From positions 1-40,810 of IMG/VR virus record IMGVR_UViG_3300026089_000016: a stretch of 40,810 nucleotides of DNA; one strand, given 5' to 3'. This document shows, one piece after another, positions 28,518 to 36,591 of this stretch (within the stretch, counting starts at the first letter, position 1; each line of letters starts with the position of its first letter). The stretch comes from a virus. The notes under the pieces are model-generated. The model saw nothing but the letters and a program-made list of their open reading frames with translations, did no database searches and was not told the origin of the DNA. Made by a program: the position numbers and the translations under genes.

Positions 28518-29132
28518 TTGGATGTAAAAGAATCAGTAGATAAACTAAAGATAGACAAATTATGGATAAAATATTATGGACAGGAAGAAGCATATAAAAC
28601 AGCAAGACAATACTTTCTAGAACATAAAGAATATACTCATCTGATAATACATCCAGATGATCTATTAGTTACACCATTGAATTTAGAATATCTTTTGATT
28701 GATAGAGATATAGTGATAAATGGTTGGTGCATCAATACAATTAGAGAAGACTGGAAACAATTAAACGAATCTAATATATCTGATTATTTACCTTATGAAA
28801 AACCAAGAGAAGCCACTTACGAATCATTTCGATTTATGCCAGTTGAACGCATTAACGATTTACTCAGAATTGGAATATCAAAGATAAAGGTAAAGTTTGC
28901 AGGATTTGCTTTAACTTCAATTCCAAGAAATGTAGTTGAACAAGTTCCCTTTATAGCAGATGGTGATTGTTGCATGGATTCAACATTTGCATTAGATTTA
29001 GATGCACATGGAATAGAGCAATATGTTAATCTACGAGTGAGAACAAAACACTTAAGGCGTAGTCCAGAAGAGATACAAACAGGTAAAAGAGAAAAGAGGA
29101 TTATATTTAGTCAGATGGTAGAATGGAAATGA
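28518..29132 (+). CDS. Glycosyltransferase-like (GT-A type) protein, 204 aa
   Basis: HLIIHPDDLL (42-51) has the strand plus acidic pair position of a GT-A DxD motif, and GFALTSIPR (129-137) followed by CMDSTFALDL matches the acceptor-side G-F-A region and acidic site of family 2/Anp1-like transferases. A late His (RTKHL) completes the usual metal site. Sugar specificity unknown. TTG start, about 35 nt after the deacetylase; ends over the FkbM start. Confidence 0.6.
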   Translation: MDVKESVDKLKIDKLWIKYYGQEEAYKTARQYFLEHKEYTHLIIHPDDLLVTPLNLEYLLIDRDIVINGWCINTIREDWKQLNESNISDYLPYEKPREATYESFRFMPVERINDLLRIGISKIKVKFAGFALTSIPRNVVEQVPFIADGDCCMDSTFALDLDAHGIEQYVNLRVRTKHLRRSPEEIQTGKREKRIIFSQMVEWK

Positions 29133-29833
29133 GAAAGATTGACATAGAAGGTTTTCAAATGTATGTTAGAGATAAAGAAGCCAATGGTTTACATCAAGGA
29201 TTCTGCGAACCAGAAGAAACCAAATTCATAAAAAACATAGTATTACCTGATTGGATATGTATTGACATTGGCGCTAATATTGGCTACTTTACTATACTCA
29301 TGGCAAGAAAATGTAAGCATGTTTACTCATTTGAACCTGAACCAAACAATTTTAAATTATTAGTATCTAATATTGGATTGAATCAACTTCTTAATGTAAA
29401 TTGGATTGAAGTAGCAATTTCAGATAACAGAGAAAGAACAAAATTATATTTATGTGATACAGATCATGGAATGCATAGGTTATACAAATCAAAATGGTGC
29501 AATGGTGGAAGTATAAAGGTTTTAACAAGGGATTTAGATAGTTTCACATTACCAAGAATAAATCTAATTAAAATGGATATTGAAGGCGCAGAATATGGAG
29601 CATTATTAGGAATGGTTGAACTACTCAAAAGAGACAAACCACTAATCATAATGGAATTCCACCCATTATCAATAATAGAATACGGAGTAGATCCAAGAAA
29701 GGTTTATGACTTTATCAAGAAACTAGGATATACAATTAGATTAATTCCCAATATAACACAGCCACTAACCTATGAAGAATTGTATGTATTAACAAGTGAT
29801 CCATCGGGAGGACGCAACATACTATGCCAATGA
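29129..29833 (+). CDS. FkbM-family SAM-dependent methyltransferase
   Basis: About 234 aa. ICIDIGANIGYFT is motif I (SAM loop), SFEPEP the acidic motif II, and IKMDIEGAE the typical FkbM motif. FkbM enzymes O-methylate sugars or other metabolites. The ATG at 29129 gives an ATGA overlap with the previous stop and is preferred over the in-frame ATG at 29123. Confidence 0.88.
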   Translation: MRKIDIEGFQMYVRDKEANGLHQGFCEPEETKFIKNIVLPDWICIDIGANIGYFTILMARKCKHVYSFEPEPNNFKLLVSNIGLNQLLNVNWIEVAISDNRERTKLYLCDTDHGMHRLYKSKWCNGGSIKVLTRDLDSFTLPRINLIKMDIEGAEYGALLGMVELLKRDKPLIIMEFHPLSIIEYGVDPRKVYDFIKKLGYTIRLIPNITQPLTYEELYVLTSDPSGGRNILCQ

Positions 29834-30348
29834 AAAAAGCACCACAAGGAATGACACGTTTCAGTTCAATAGGACAGGAAAAAGTGGATATTGGAATTCA
29901 AAGTACAATAGGTCCATTTTCTACAATAGGATTTGCAGGATTTGGATTTGAAAAGAATAAGGAAGGTACAGATTTTAGATATCCATTAAAAAGAAAGGCG
30001 CATGATTTTAAAGTAAAAATAGGAAATAATGTATCAATAGGTCAAGGCTGCAATGTAGATAGAGGCTCATGGCGTGACACCATAATAGACAATGGTACAG
30101 TCATAGATTCACTAGTACATATTGCTCATAATACCCAGATAGGTAGACATTGTGTTATTTGCGCTGGAACTATAATCGGTGGTTCCTGTGATATTGGCAA
30201 TAAAGTATTCATTGGTCTTAATGTTACGATAAAGGACCATATCAAAATAGGCAATAATGCAACAATTGGAAGTGGTGCCAATATCGTTCATGATGTTCCC
30301 AATGGCGTTACAGTAGTATCAGATAACAAGGCTCGAATACTGGAATGA
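29830..30348 (+). CDS. Hexapeptide-repeat (left-handed beta-helix) acyltransferase
   Basis: About 172 aa with [LIV]-G-x-x-x-x hexads: VKIGNNVSIGQGCNV, VIDSLVHIAHNTQIG, GTIIGGSCDIGNKVFIG and IKIGNNATIGSGANI. The HIAHN His is the probable catalytic base, as in LpxD/LpxA-like enzymes. Probably O- or N-acetylates a sugar. The ATG at 29830 overlaps the previous stop; an in-frame ATG lies 6 nt earlier. Confidence 0.82.
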   Translation: MKKAPQGMTRFSSIGQEKVDIGIQSTIGPFSTIGFAGFGFEKNKEGTDFRYPLKRKAHDFKVKIGNNVSIGQGCNVDRGSWRDTIIDNGTVIDSLVHIAHNTQIGRHCVICAGTIIGGSCDIGNKVFIGLNVTIKDHIKIGNNATIGSGANIVHDVPNGVTVVSDNKARILE

Positions 30349-31253
30349 TTGACGGTATTGGCAAAGTAGCATTAGGCTATTCTTATTTTAATTGCGTTGA
30401 AGAGATAGAAAGAGGATTAGATCCAATATACAAACAATTCGATAAAATATACTGTATAGATGGTAGATACATAAACTTTGAAGATAAACTTGGCAGGGAT
30501 TATTCAGAAGATGGTTCGACTGAACTTTTACACAAGTATCCGAACACAGTATTTGATAAAGTTAAACCATCATTTCAAACCGATAAAAGGCAGCGATATC
30601 TAGATTTAGCAGGAGAGGATAAGATGGATTATCTTGTTGTGTGGGATTCAGATGATATAATTTATCCAGATCCAAAATATCAGAACTGGAAGAAGTTCTG
30701 GAAACAACTCAAAATGTATTCTGAAAGATTCCCTGATTACAGACTATTCAAAATGAAATGCTGGATTCCAAGTGTAAAAGAATGGAGACGAGCCTATAAC
30801 GTAGTAGATGAAAACGTCTGGAACCCCTACATTAGAATTCATAAAGATCCTGGCAACATGCGTTATTGTATGTATTGCCATTACTGGTGGTGCCCAAAAG
30901 ATGCGACTGATGAAGATATTATCCTACAAAAGAAGGGAATGTATATTGCTGATCAAACTATTGACGGAGTTAGATTCACTACTAATTCTGCTCTAAGAGG
31001 AGAAGCCAAACTATTCATCAGAGATAGATGGGCTTGGAACAATGATTGTGAAGAGAAAAGGCGCTCTTATGTTAAATCAATGTCTCTAAAATACTGGGAT
31101 GATAAAGATAAACCAGAGTGGATGAATACAGAGTTAGATGGATACTGGCGTTATGATGATGTAGGCAGACCAACAACTCTGATATGCTATGAGGATGGAA
31201 CAATGCCTAAGAAAACAGTTTATTATAATAAACCTAGTTCCAGTGGAAAATAA
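30345..31253 (+). CDS. Glycosyltransferase-like protein, 302 aa
   Basis: GT-A features: FDKIYCIDGRY (first strand with nucleotide-side Asp), RQRYLDLA helix, and YLVVWDSDDII (96-105, DxD/DSDD metal motif). A later Tyr/Trp/Cys-rich segment (YCMYCHYWWCPKD) may bind the acceptor. Ends with a charged tail. Last of the five glycan genes; ATGA overlap upstream. Confidence 0.72.
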   Translation: MIDGIGKVALGYSYFNCVEEIERGLDPIYKQFDKIYCIDGRYINFEDKLGRDYSEDGSTELLHKYPNTVFDKVKPSFQTDKRQRYLDLAGEDKMDYLVVWDSDDIIYPDPKYQNWKKFWKQLKMYSERFPDYRLFKMKCWIPSVKEWRRAYNVVDENVWNPYIRIHKDPGNMRYCMYCHYWWCPKDATDEDIILQKKGMYIADQTIDGVRFTTNSALRGEAKLFIRDRWAWNNDCEEKRRSYVKSMSLKYWDDKDKPEWMNTELDGYWRYDDVGRPTTLICYEDGTMPKKTVYYNKPSSSGK

Positions 31254-31339
31254 GGTACTAAAGGTTCCTAATCCCTATATACTTGGGTGCTGTAGTTATA
31301 GTGTCGAAAAAGCAAAAACAGAAGATACAGAACTGGGTT

Positions 31340-31530
31340 GCAGATCGGTAAAACGGCCATCAAACAAGGCAAATGGTTGCAGTGTCACCGACATTAGGCA
31401 AACGGGGAAACTTGGGTTTTGAGAGTTTCGGCAAAATCTTATGGCAGATCCGAGCCACAGAATACCTCTGTCTAAATGACGGTTGTTGGGAAGGCATTCC
31501 CATAGGCGCAGGTTCCAAGACCTCGGACTT
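31340..31530 (+). ncRNA. Candidate structured non-coding RNA
   Basis: The 327-nt gap between genes has about 47% GC across 31281-31530 in an AT-rich genome and holds successive hairpins: CGGCCAT/ATGGTTG (31354-31379), AGTGTC/GACATT (31381-31395), GAAACT/AGTTTC (31407-31429), ACAGA/TCTGT (31457-31471), TGGGAA-ggca-TTCCCA (31487-31502) and AGGT/ACCT (31510-31523). TCCGAG (31449) can pair with CTCGGA (31522), enclosing the last hairpins in a junction. No known RNA family recognised; two short ORFs cross it but lack support. Confidence 0.5.
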
Positions 31531-31540
31531 ATATTAATTA

Positions 31541-31560
31541 CTAATTACTTCCTTATTCTA
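31541..31560 (+). promoter_or_regulatory. Late-promoter-like motif (divergent copy) before the neck genes
   Basis: CTAATTACTTCCTTATT is related to the TTAATAGTTCCC family, with C for G at one position, as at 39008 and 21591. It lies about 25-35 nt before the ATG at 31581. Confidence 0.4.
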
Positions 31561-31580
31561 AACAAACAATAATTTACTTA

Positions 31581-32015
31581 ATGACTCATATTTCAGATAC
31601 TACGGAATGCCGCAGATTAGCAAGAAACGTAGTTACAGCAGATTTTAATGATACTCAAATTCAATCCTTCCAAGACAAGGAGTATTCTCTTATTGCAACA
31701 TTAACAGATAAAGATGATTGGGATTCTGATGATAGAGAATATGGTGCTTTACAATTAATTGAAACTAGATTAGTAGCAGCCGATATCATACAGCATTATG
31801 GAGACGTGGAAACTATCCCAATCTGGCAAGCAATGAAACAAGATGCAATGGATATGCTGGTAGGTGAAGGTGGCATAATTGAAAACATGGATACTGAAAC
31901 ATCAGAGACAGACTTTCTAATTGAAAGAACAGATTTCAAAGGATGGGGTAAAAATACAGCAAATGAACCACCAAATAGACTAGGCCCAAGTGCAACGGAT
32001 ACTGAATCATTCTAA
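31581..32015 (+). CDS. Head-tail connector (adaptor)-like protein
   Basis: 144 aa, helical (CRRLARNV, ALQLIETRLVAADIIQHYGD) with an acidic polar tail. Size, helical pattern and position after capsid genes and before another small neck-like gene fit gp6/gp15-type adaptors. No sequence signature is decisive. Stop overlaps the next ATG (TAATG). Confidence 0.5.
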   Translation: MTHISDTTECRRLARNVVTADFNDTQIQSFQDKEYSLIATLTDKDDWDSDDREYGALQLIETRLVAADIIQHYGDVETIPIWQAMKQDAMDMLVGEGGIIENMDTETSETDFLIERTDFKGWGKNTANEPPNRLGPSATDTESF

Positions 32016-32539
32016 TGTCTACTTGGGGTGTTCCCGAACTAAATGGCGCAGACTTCAACTATGATTTTGAAGATACCATTATAAATTATATTTATAGTAA
32101 GTGGACTGAAACAGATCCAGCAAGAGGTTCACAGATGCAAACAGACTACGAGAGTGAACCTGATACCATATCATTTAAGCCAGGATTTCCAGATTATTTC
32201 AGGCCTTATGAATGCGCTATTGTGCAGACAAGAACAGAACCGCTAGAGAAAATAAATGGTAAATGGACCTTTTCAACTGGATTAGATATCATGCTTCGTA
32301 TGAAAAGAATAGAACGAGATGCAATTGATGTAGATCCACAACTAGAAAACATGGAGCAAGAAATACAGCGAATAGTAGAAGATTATGTTCCCAATGAAAT
32401 ACAGGGAATAATGGATCTAATTTATGATGATAATGTTTCTGCCGAGAGGGTGTATAACGCTAGAGATACATGGGCTAAAGCAGACTGGCGCTCAATAGTA
32501 CATATCAAAGTGTTCTATGAAAAAGAAGATTCATCTTAG
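32015..32539 (+). CDS. Neck or tail-completion protein, paralogue of 36588-36956
   Basis: 174 aa. After a 60-residue N-terminal extension, YFRPYECAIVQTRTEPL, KRIERDAIDVDPQLENMEQE, EIQGIMDLIYDD and ARDTWAKADWRSIVHIKVFY align with the 122-aa product at 36588. An alpha/beta fold like tail-completion proteins is plausible. Both may form rings of the neck. Confidence 0.55.
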   Translation: MSTWGVPELNGADFNYDFEDTIINYIYSKWTETDPARGSQMQTDYESEPDTISFKPGFPDYFRPYECAIVQTRTEPLEKINGKWTFSTGLDIMLRMKRIERDAIDVDPQLENMEQEIQRIVEDYVPNEIQGIMDLIYDDNVSAERVYNARDTWAKADWRSIVHIKVFYEKEDSS

Positions 32540-32557
32540 TCTATTATCATCATATTT

Positions 32558-32647
32558 TCAGCAATAGGTACAAGCCTCTTCATCATGATTGCAGGTATAA
32601 CTATCCTTTTGTACAAAATCATAAGTCTTGAAAAACTTACATTTCAT
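32558..32647 (-). CDS. Cys-rich microprotein, 29 aa
   Basis: MKCKFFKTYDFVQK..., CNHDEEACTYC. Last of four minus-strand genes; ATGA overlap with its upstream neighbour. A hydrophobic plus-strand frame over this region is its shadow. Confidence 0.55.
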   Translation of the reverse strand: MKCKFFKTYDFVQKDSYTCNHDEEACTYC

Positions 32648-32748
32648 TGAATCCAATTCCCACAATTATTGCATAGTATATTAGGAGTGTAACCTTCCCC
32701 ATCATCATAAGATTTTAAATCATCTGAACCACATTCAGGACAAATCAT
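32644..32748 (-). CDS. Zinc-ribbon microprotein, 34 aa
   Basis: MICPECGSDDLKS and CNNCGNW knuckles, related to the gene at 1384-1542. Start follows AAGGATAAGTAAATG directly. Confidence 0.65.
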   Translation of the reverse strand: MICPECGSDDLKSYDDGEGYTPNILCNNCGNWIQ

Positions 32749-32838
32749 TTACTTATCCTTTTTTCCATGCATTTCCCTGACATGAATCTCTATATCCTGC
32801 ACACTTAGATTATTAATTTCACAATAAGGACACTTCAT
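32749..32838 (-). CDS. C2H2 zinc-finger microprotein, 29 aa
   Basis: KCPYCEINNLSVQDIEIHVR then EMH: a nearly ideal single C2H2 finger. Its ribosome site is the junction GAGGATAAAAGTAAATG. Confidence 0.68.
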   Translation of the reverse strand: MKCPYCEINNLSVQDIEIHVREMHGKKDK

Positions 32839-32962
32839 TTACTTTTATCCTCTTTTTCAAGTAAAATTCGTAATCTTTTTCTAATTCATCCAAATCCTCT
32901 TTTGTTGATTTAGATTGTGCATACTTCAGAAATGCTTTCCAATCATCATAGTCTAATATCAT
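32819..32962 (-). CDS. Unknown 47-aa DDWK protein, paralogue of 2245-2478
   Basis: MILDYDDWKAFLKYAQSK, then TKEDLDELEKDYEFYLKKR; matches the N-terminus of the 77-aa protein at 2245. Leads a minus operon of zinc fingers, as that one does. TATA-like DNA lies about 30 nt upstream. Confidence 0.62.
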   Translation of the reverse strand: MILDYDDWKAFLKYAQSKSTKEDLDELEKDYEFYLKKRIKVNEVSLL

Positions 32963-32965
32963 ACT

Positions 32966-32999
32966 TCCTAAGTATATTTGCTAACTTAAAAGTTTTATA
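32966..32999 (+). promoter_or_regulatory. Overlapping divergent leaderless promoters
   Basis: Only 37 nt separate the minus ATG (32962) and plus TTG (33000). GTATATTTGC serves the plus gene at about -26, and on the other strand CAATATAAAAC serves the minus operon at about -30; AACTTAAAAGTT between them is an inverted repeat and could be an operator. Inferred from spacing. Confidence 0.5.
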
Positions 33000-33245
33000 T
33001 TGTCATTAGAAGGTGGGCGCTTCATATGTTATATGCACGAATACGAAACCTATGATGTTAAAAAATGGGACAAACACTGCTTTGAGAAAAACCATACATT
33101 AAGTGTAAATCAACAATGTAAGAAATGTGGTGAATGGAATGCAATACCAGATTATCCTATTCCTGAGCGATTTGTAGAAAGAAGCCATTCCAATAAAGAA
33201 GAAGATAAAGATGTTATAGTTCTAAAATGTCCTAAATGCGGATAA
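33000..33245 (+). CDS. Zinc-finger protein, 81 aa
   Basis: C2H2-like CYMHEY...HCFEKNH plus two knuckles (CKKC, CPKC at the very end). TTG start at the predicted transcription start (leaderless). Precedes the tail genes but looks like a member of the microprotein set. Confidence 0.62.
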   Translation: MSLEGGRFICYMHEYETYDVKKWDKHCFEKNHTLSVNQQCKKCGEWNAIPDYPIPERFVERSHSNKEEDKDVIVLKCPKCG

Positions 33246-33252
33246 AGTTTTA

Positions 33253-33723
33253 ATGAGATTTAATACTTCGGGCGGTTTCGTTACAGCAATAGTTAATAAA
33301 AAGGATGGGGAAAGTTCCTATTCAAGTCATTTTCAAAAGAATCTTTTAACCAACAATGGGCGAGATTTATTTCATCAACAGTGTTATACTAATACATCTA
33401 ACGGTACTCGTGGCGCTGGATATGTTGCCTTGACTACAGATACAGCCGCAGCATCAGCATCAGATACTTCACTGGCTCAAGAACTAGCATCTAACGGTTT
33501 TAGTAGAGCAGATGCAACGACCAAAAGCCATACTAACGGTACTAATAGTAGCACAATAGAACATACGTTTACAAGTTCTGGAACGGTCTCAAATATCCAT
33601 AAGAGCGGAACCTTTAACAATGCTTCTTCTACAACTTTATGTCACGAAGCAGTATTTGGAACAGATGCTTCTTTGATTTCTGGAGATACTCTTAAAGTTA
33701 CATGGACTTTAAACCTGGGTTAA
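33253..33723 (+). CDS. Virion structural (tail-associated) protein, 156 aa
   Basis: NLLTNNGRDLFHQQCY, GAGYVALTTDTAAASASDTS, then STIEHTFTSSGTVSNIHKSG and ending GDTLKVTWTLNLG. This arrangement (N-L-L-T-N-x-G, D-T-x-L-A-x-E, T-F-x-x-S, GDTLxVxW) is familiar from small beta-sandwich tail or fibre-associated proteins of many phages. Exact role unknown. Confidence 0.62.
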   Translation: MRFNTSGGFVTAIVNKKDGESSYSSHFQKNLLTNNGRDLFHQQCYTNTSNGTRGAGYVALTTDTAAASASDTSLAQELASNGFSRADATTKSHTNGTNSSTIEHTFTSSGTVSNIHKSGTFNNASSTTLCHEAVFGTDASLISGDTLKVTWTLNLG

Positions 33724-33730
33724 AATATGA

Positions 33731-34135
33731 ATGACTCAGTGGACTCCCGACACATGCGCTAATCCTCCCTGTATATTTCAATATACTGACGACGGTAACG
33801 CAACTTTAACAAATACTGTTAGAAAATGTTCTAGACATTCTGCACAATCAGATAGCGCAGCCTACACCAATGTTAAGGAAGAAAACCAACGTAAGAATAT
33901 CAGTTATCAATTTGTACTTGATAATTCACCGACTACAGCATTATTTGATACTCAACCAGATGGTACTAAAACTCTTAAAAATGGTATAACCTTTTCATGG
34001 TCATGGAGTGGAACGCCACCAAATACAGTTTTAACTATAACTTATACTGGTATTAGTTTAACTACTACTCAAAAGAATACTATCCAGTCAGCCCTTAACA
34101 CTCGATTTGGTAGTGGTAAGGTGTTGATTGCTTAA
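33731..34135 (+). CDS. Unknown 134-aa beta-rich structural protein
   Basis: Ser/Thr/Asn-rich (KNGITFSWSWSGTPPNTVLT), with CANPPC near the N-terminus. Lies between two virion genes; stop overlaps the next ATG (TAATG). Probable tail component. Confidence 0.5.
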   Translation: MTQWTPDTCANPPCIFQYTDDGNATLTNTVRKCSRHSAQSDSAAYTNVKEENQRKNISYQFVLDNSPTTALFDTQPDGTKTLKNGITFSWSWSGTPPNTVLTITYTGISLTTTQKNTIQSALNTRFGSGKVLIA

Positions 34136-36591
34136 TGGCAAAGACTATTTTAATGGCGGGTAATGCCAATGGAGGATCTACAACCACAGCAAATACAGAT
34201 GGATTTTGGAATCTATCTGGATTAGTAGGAATAGACAATACCACTGAAGCAAATAAAGAGATCAAGATTCAACAGGCCGGCACAATATCTAACCTTTATG
34301 CAGTTGTGGCTACTAACAGCATCGCATCGGCAAATACTACAATCATAACAAGAAAGAATGCTGGTAACGGTGGACAGACTCTAACTATCGGCTCAAGTGC
34401 TACTGGTGAATTTGAAGATACTACAAACACCGATTCAATAAGTGCAGCCGATAGAATATGTGCAAAATTTCATCCTGGCGCAGCAAGTGGCACACTAAAT
34501 ATTAGGCAAATATCTGTTTTATTTAACGCTACTACAGATACGGTTAGCGTACTATCATGTGATGGTCCAGTAAGTTTCACAACAGCATCTACTACTTGGT
34601 TCACGGTAATAGAAGGATATATTGCTAATCCACCACCCACTACAGAAACGTTTGCTAAATGTAGAATAAGAAAAACATTTACCGCTAAAAAACTGGGCGC
34701 TTATGTTTCATCAAACAGGGCGACCAATACAACCATTAGAACAAGAAAGAATGGTGCTAATGGTGGACAAACCATCACTGTCACTGGCGGTGGCGCTAGT
34801 GGATGGTATGAAGATACTAGCGGAACAGACTCATTAGCAGCAGGTGACGATTTTAATTACTCAATAGTAACAGGCACTGGAGCCGATACTCTGACTATCC
34901 AGAGGATCAAATGCGAGTACAATTCTACAGGTGGCGATGGTCTTTCCACTGGTGGCCGAAGCACAGGAACAGCAATAAATGATAATACCACTGGTTTTAG
35001 TCCTCTTGGTGGAATTGTTGATTTTAGCAATACTTCCGAATCAGTATCGCAGGGAAAAGCAAGAGTAGCATTCACATATTCTAATTTGGAAGTGATGGTA
35101 TCACAGAACGATGTCACCAGTGCAAGTACGTTAGATTTAAGAAAGGGTGCCGCAAGTCAGGCAGTAACCGTATCAATAACAGGAAGTGGTACAGGACTTT
35201 TTGAAGATACCACGCACAGTTATGCAGGTGCTACAGGAGATGAAATGAATTTTAGACTAGTTGTACCATCGGTTAGTGGTACCCATACAGTCACAGTGAC
35301 ATCAGCAACAATACATACTGCCGCCGCTAATGATTATACAGTAGCATTAAGTACTGAAACAGTTAGCATATCAGATTCTATTTCAAGATTACTAGCGGCA
35401 ACAAGAGTAAATACAGAAACAACAAACTCGACAGAATCACTTGCAAGAATGATAGCAGCAAACAGAGCGTTATCGACTGAGACTACAACCATATCCGAAT
35501 CACTGGCAAGAAGTAAAGGGCAAACTAGAACAATGGGCACAGAAACAGTTTCTAGTTCTGAATCTCTTAACAGGATGACAGCGGCAACCAGAGCACTACC
35601 AGAGACAACTTCAATATCAGAAACATTGGCAAGGATGCTAGCGGCTAATCGTGCATTAGGCACAGAATCAACAACAGTATCAGATTCAATTGCAAGAGTT
35701 AAAGGTGTAATAAGAGCACTTGCAACTGAAACTGTAACTATAGCAGAAGACTTGCAGAGAATGCTTGCAGCCAATCGTGCATTATCTACAGAGACTACAA
35801 CGATAAGCGATAGTATAGCAAGACTATTAGCAGCAACTAGAACCTTATCAGATACCACCGCAATATCTGATTCACTAAATAGATTAGTAGGATTTGTTAG
35901 AACACTATCAGATACTACCGCAATTAGTGATTCAATAATAAGAATGCTAGCCGCTACTAGGACATTGAGCGATACTACAGTAATTAGTGATTCACTGGCT
36001 AGAATGAAGGCAGCAACTCGAACATTAGTAGAAAATGTATCTATTGGTGAAACTCTTGCTAGAATGCTTGCTGCTATTCGTACATTATCGGATACCACAA
36101 CAATATCAGATGTATTAGATTATGTTAAATCTGGCGGCGGTACTTTTGTAAGAACGCTAACAGAAACTGTTAACATATCAGACTCAATAACCAGAATGTT
36201 CACAGGCTCAAGAACTCTAAATGAGAATGTAACTGTAAGCGATTCATTAGCAAGAATGCTAGGCTTAACACGTCTACTATCTGATTCTACCACAATATCA
36301 GATTCAATTAATAGAGTTTATGGCGCAGTTAGAACATTAACTGATAATACAGTAATAAGTGATAGTCTAGTAAAAGTCAAGGCAGTATTCAAGACTTTAA
36401 CTGAAAACGTTAGTATTTCAGATTCGGTACAAAGGCTTTTCAATGGAACACGTCAATTAGTAGATACTACAACAATAACAGATTCATTAGCAAAACTATT
36501 AACAAGACTCTCACCACCAACACAACTAAAGAAATTAAAAGATTTCATAATTGCCAAATATACCCTTAGTGGAGTTGATCCATCCCTATGA
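34135..36591 (+). CDS. 818-aa tail/fibre protein with three beta domains and 19 short repeats
   Basis: Residues 1-400 contain three related beta-sandwich domains of about 130 aa, marked by TRKNAGNGGQTLTIG...GEFEDTTNTDSI, TRKNGANGGQTITVT...GWYEDTSGTDSL and LRKGAASQAVTVSIT...GLFEDTTHS. Residues 406-790 are 19 repeats of 20-21 aa (consensus RTLSDTTTISDSLARMLAAT), predicted to form a long helical or beta-solenoid shaft. Asp/Ser-rich turns could bind Ca2+. A receptor-binding or stalk protein is likely. Confidence 0.7.
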   Translation: MAKTILMAGNANGGSTTTANTDGFWNLSGLVGIDNTTEANKEIKIQQAGTISNLYAVVATNSIASANTTIITRKNAGNGGQTLTIGSSATGEFEDTTNTDSISAADRICAKFHPGAASGTLNIRQISVLFNATTDTVSVLSCDGPVSFTTASTTWFTVIEGYIANPPPTTETFAKCRIRKTFTAKKLGAYVSSNRATNTTIRTRKNGANGGQTITVTGGGASGWYEDTSGTDSLAAGDDFNYSIVTGTGADTLTIQRIKCEYNSTGGDGLSTGGRSTGTAINDNTTGFSPLGGIVDFSNTSESVSQGKARVAFTYSNLEVMVSQNDVTSASTLDLRKGAASQAVTVSITGSGTGLFEDTTHSYAGATGDEMNFRLVVPSVSGTHTVTVTSATIHTAAANDYTVALSTETVSISDSISRLLAATRVNTETTNSTESLARMIAANRALSTETTTISESLARSKGQTRTMGTETVSSSESLNRMTAATRALPETTSISETLARMLAANRALGTESTTVSDSIARVKGVIRALATETVTIAEDLQRMLAANRALSTETTTISDSIARLLAATRTLSDTTAISDSLNRLVGFVRTLSDTTAISDSIIRMLAATRTLSDTTVISDSLARMKAATRTLVENVSIGETLARMLAAIRTLSDTTTISDVLDYVKSGGGTFVRTLTETVNISDSITRMFTGSRTLNENVTVSDSLARMLGLTRLLSDSTTISDSINRVYGAVRTLTDNTVISDSLVKVKAVFKTLTENVSISDSVQRLFNGTRQLVDTTTITDSLAKLLTRLSPPTQLKKLKDFIIAKYTLSGVDPSL
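35350..36510 (+). repeat. Nineteen tandem 60-63-nt coding repeats
   Basis: Units encode R-x-L-[ST]-[DE]-[TN]-[TV]-x-I-S-[DE]-S-[LI]-x-R-[ML]-x-A-A, with one unit interrupted by GGGTFV. Neighbouring units (8-11) are most alike, consistent with repeated local duplication. Confidence 0.88.

Noticed and set aside
31189-31422. 77-aa plus-strand ORF, and a 54-aa ORF at 31373-31537, across the GC-rich gap
   Set aside because: The first starts inside the glycosyltransferase gene and neither has a ribosome site, coupling overlap or recognisable motif. Hairpin density fits a structured RNA better, though coding cannot be excluded.
31448-31528. tRNA-like cloverleaf (TCCGAG/CTCGGA closing stem with AGGTTCCAAGACCT)
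   Set aside because: Arm lengths and loops do not match a tRNA: no D-loop GG, no 7-nt anticodon loop, and the putative T-arm does not abut the acceptor strand.
32541-32648. Hydrophobic plus-strand frame (IIIIFSAIGTSLFIMIAG...) following the TAG of the neck gene, possible stop readthrough
   Set aside because: It has no start codon and is the complement of a well-supported minus-strand Cys microprotein gene with coupled neighbours.
35334-36098. 254-aa minus-strand ORF under the tandem-repeat gene
   Set aside because: A shadow created by the repetitive composition of the 818-aa coding sequence; no promoter or homology-like motif.
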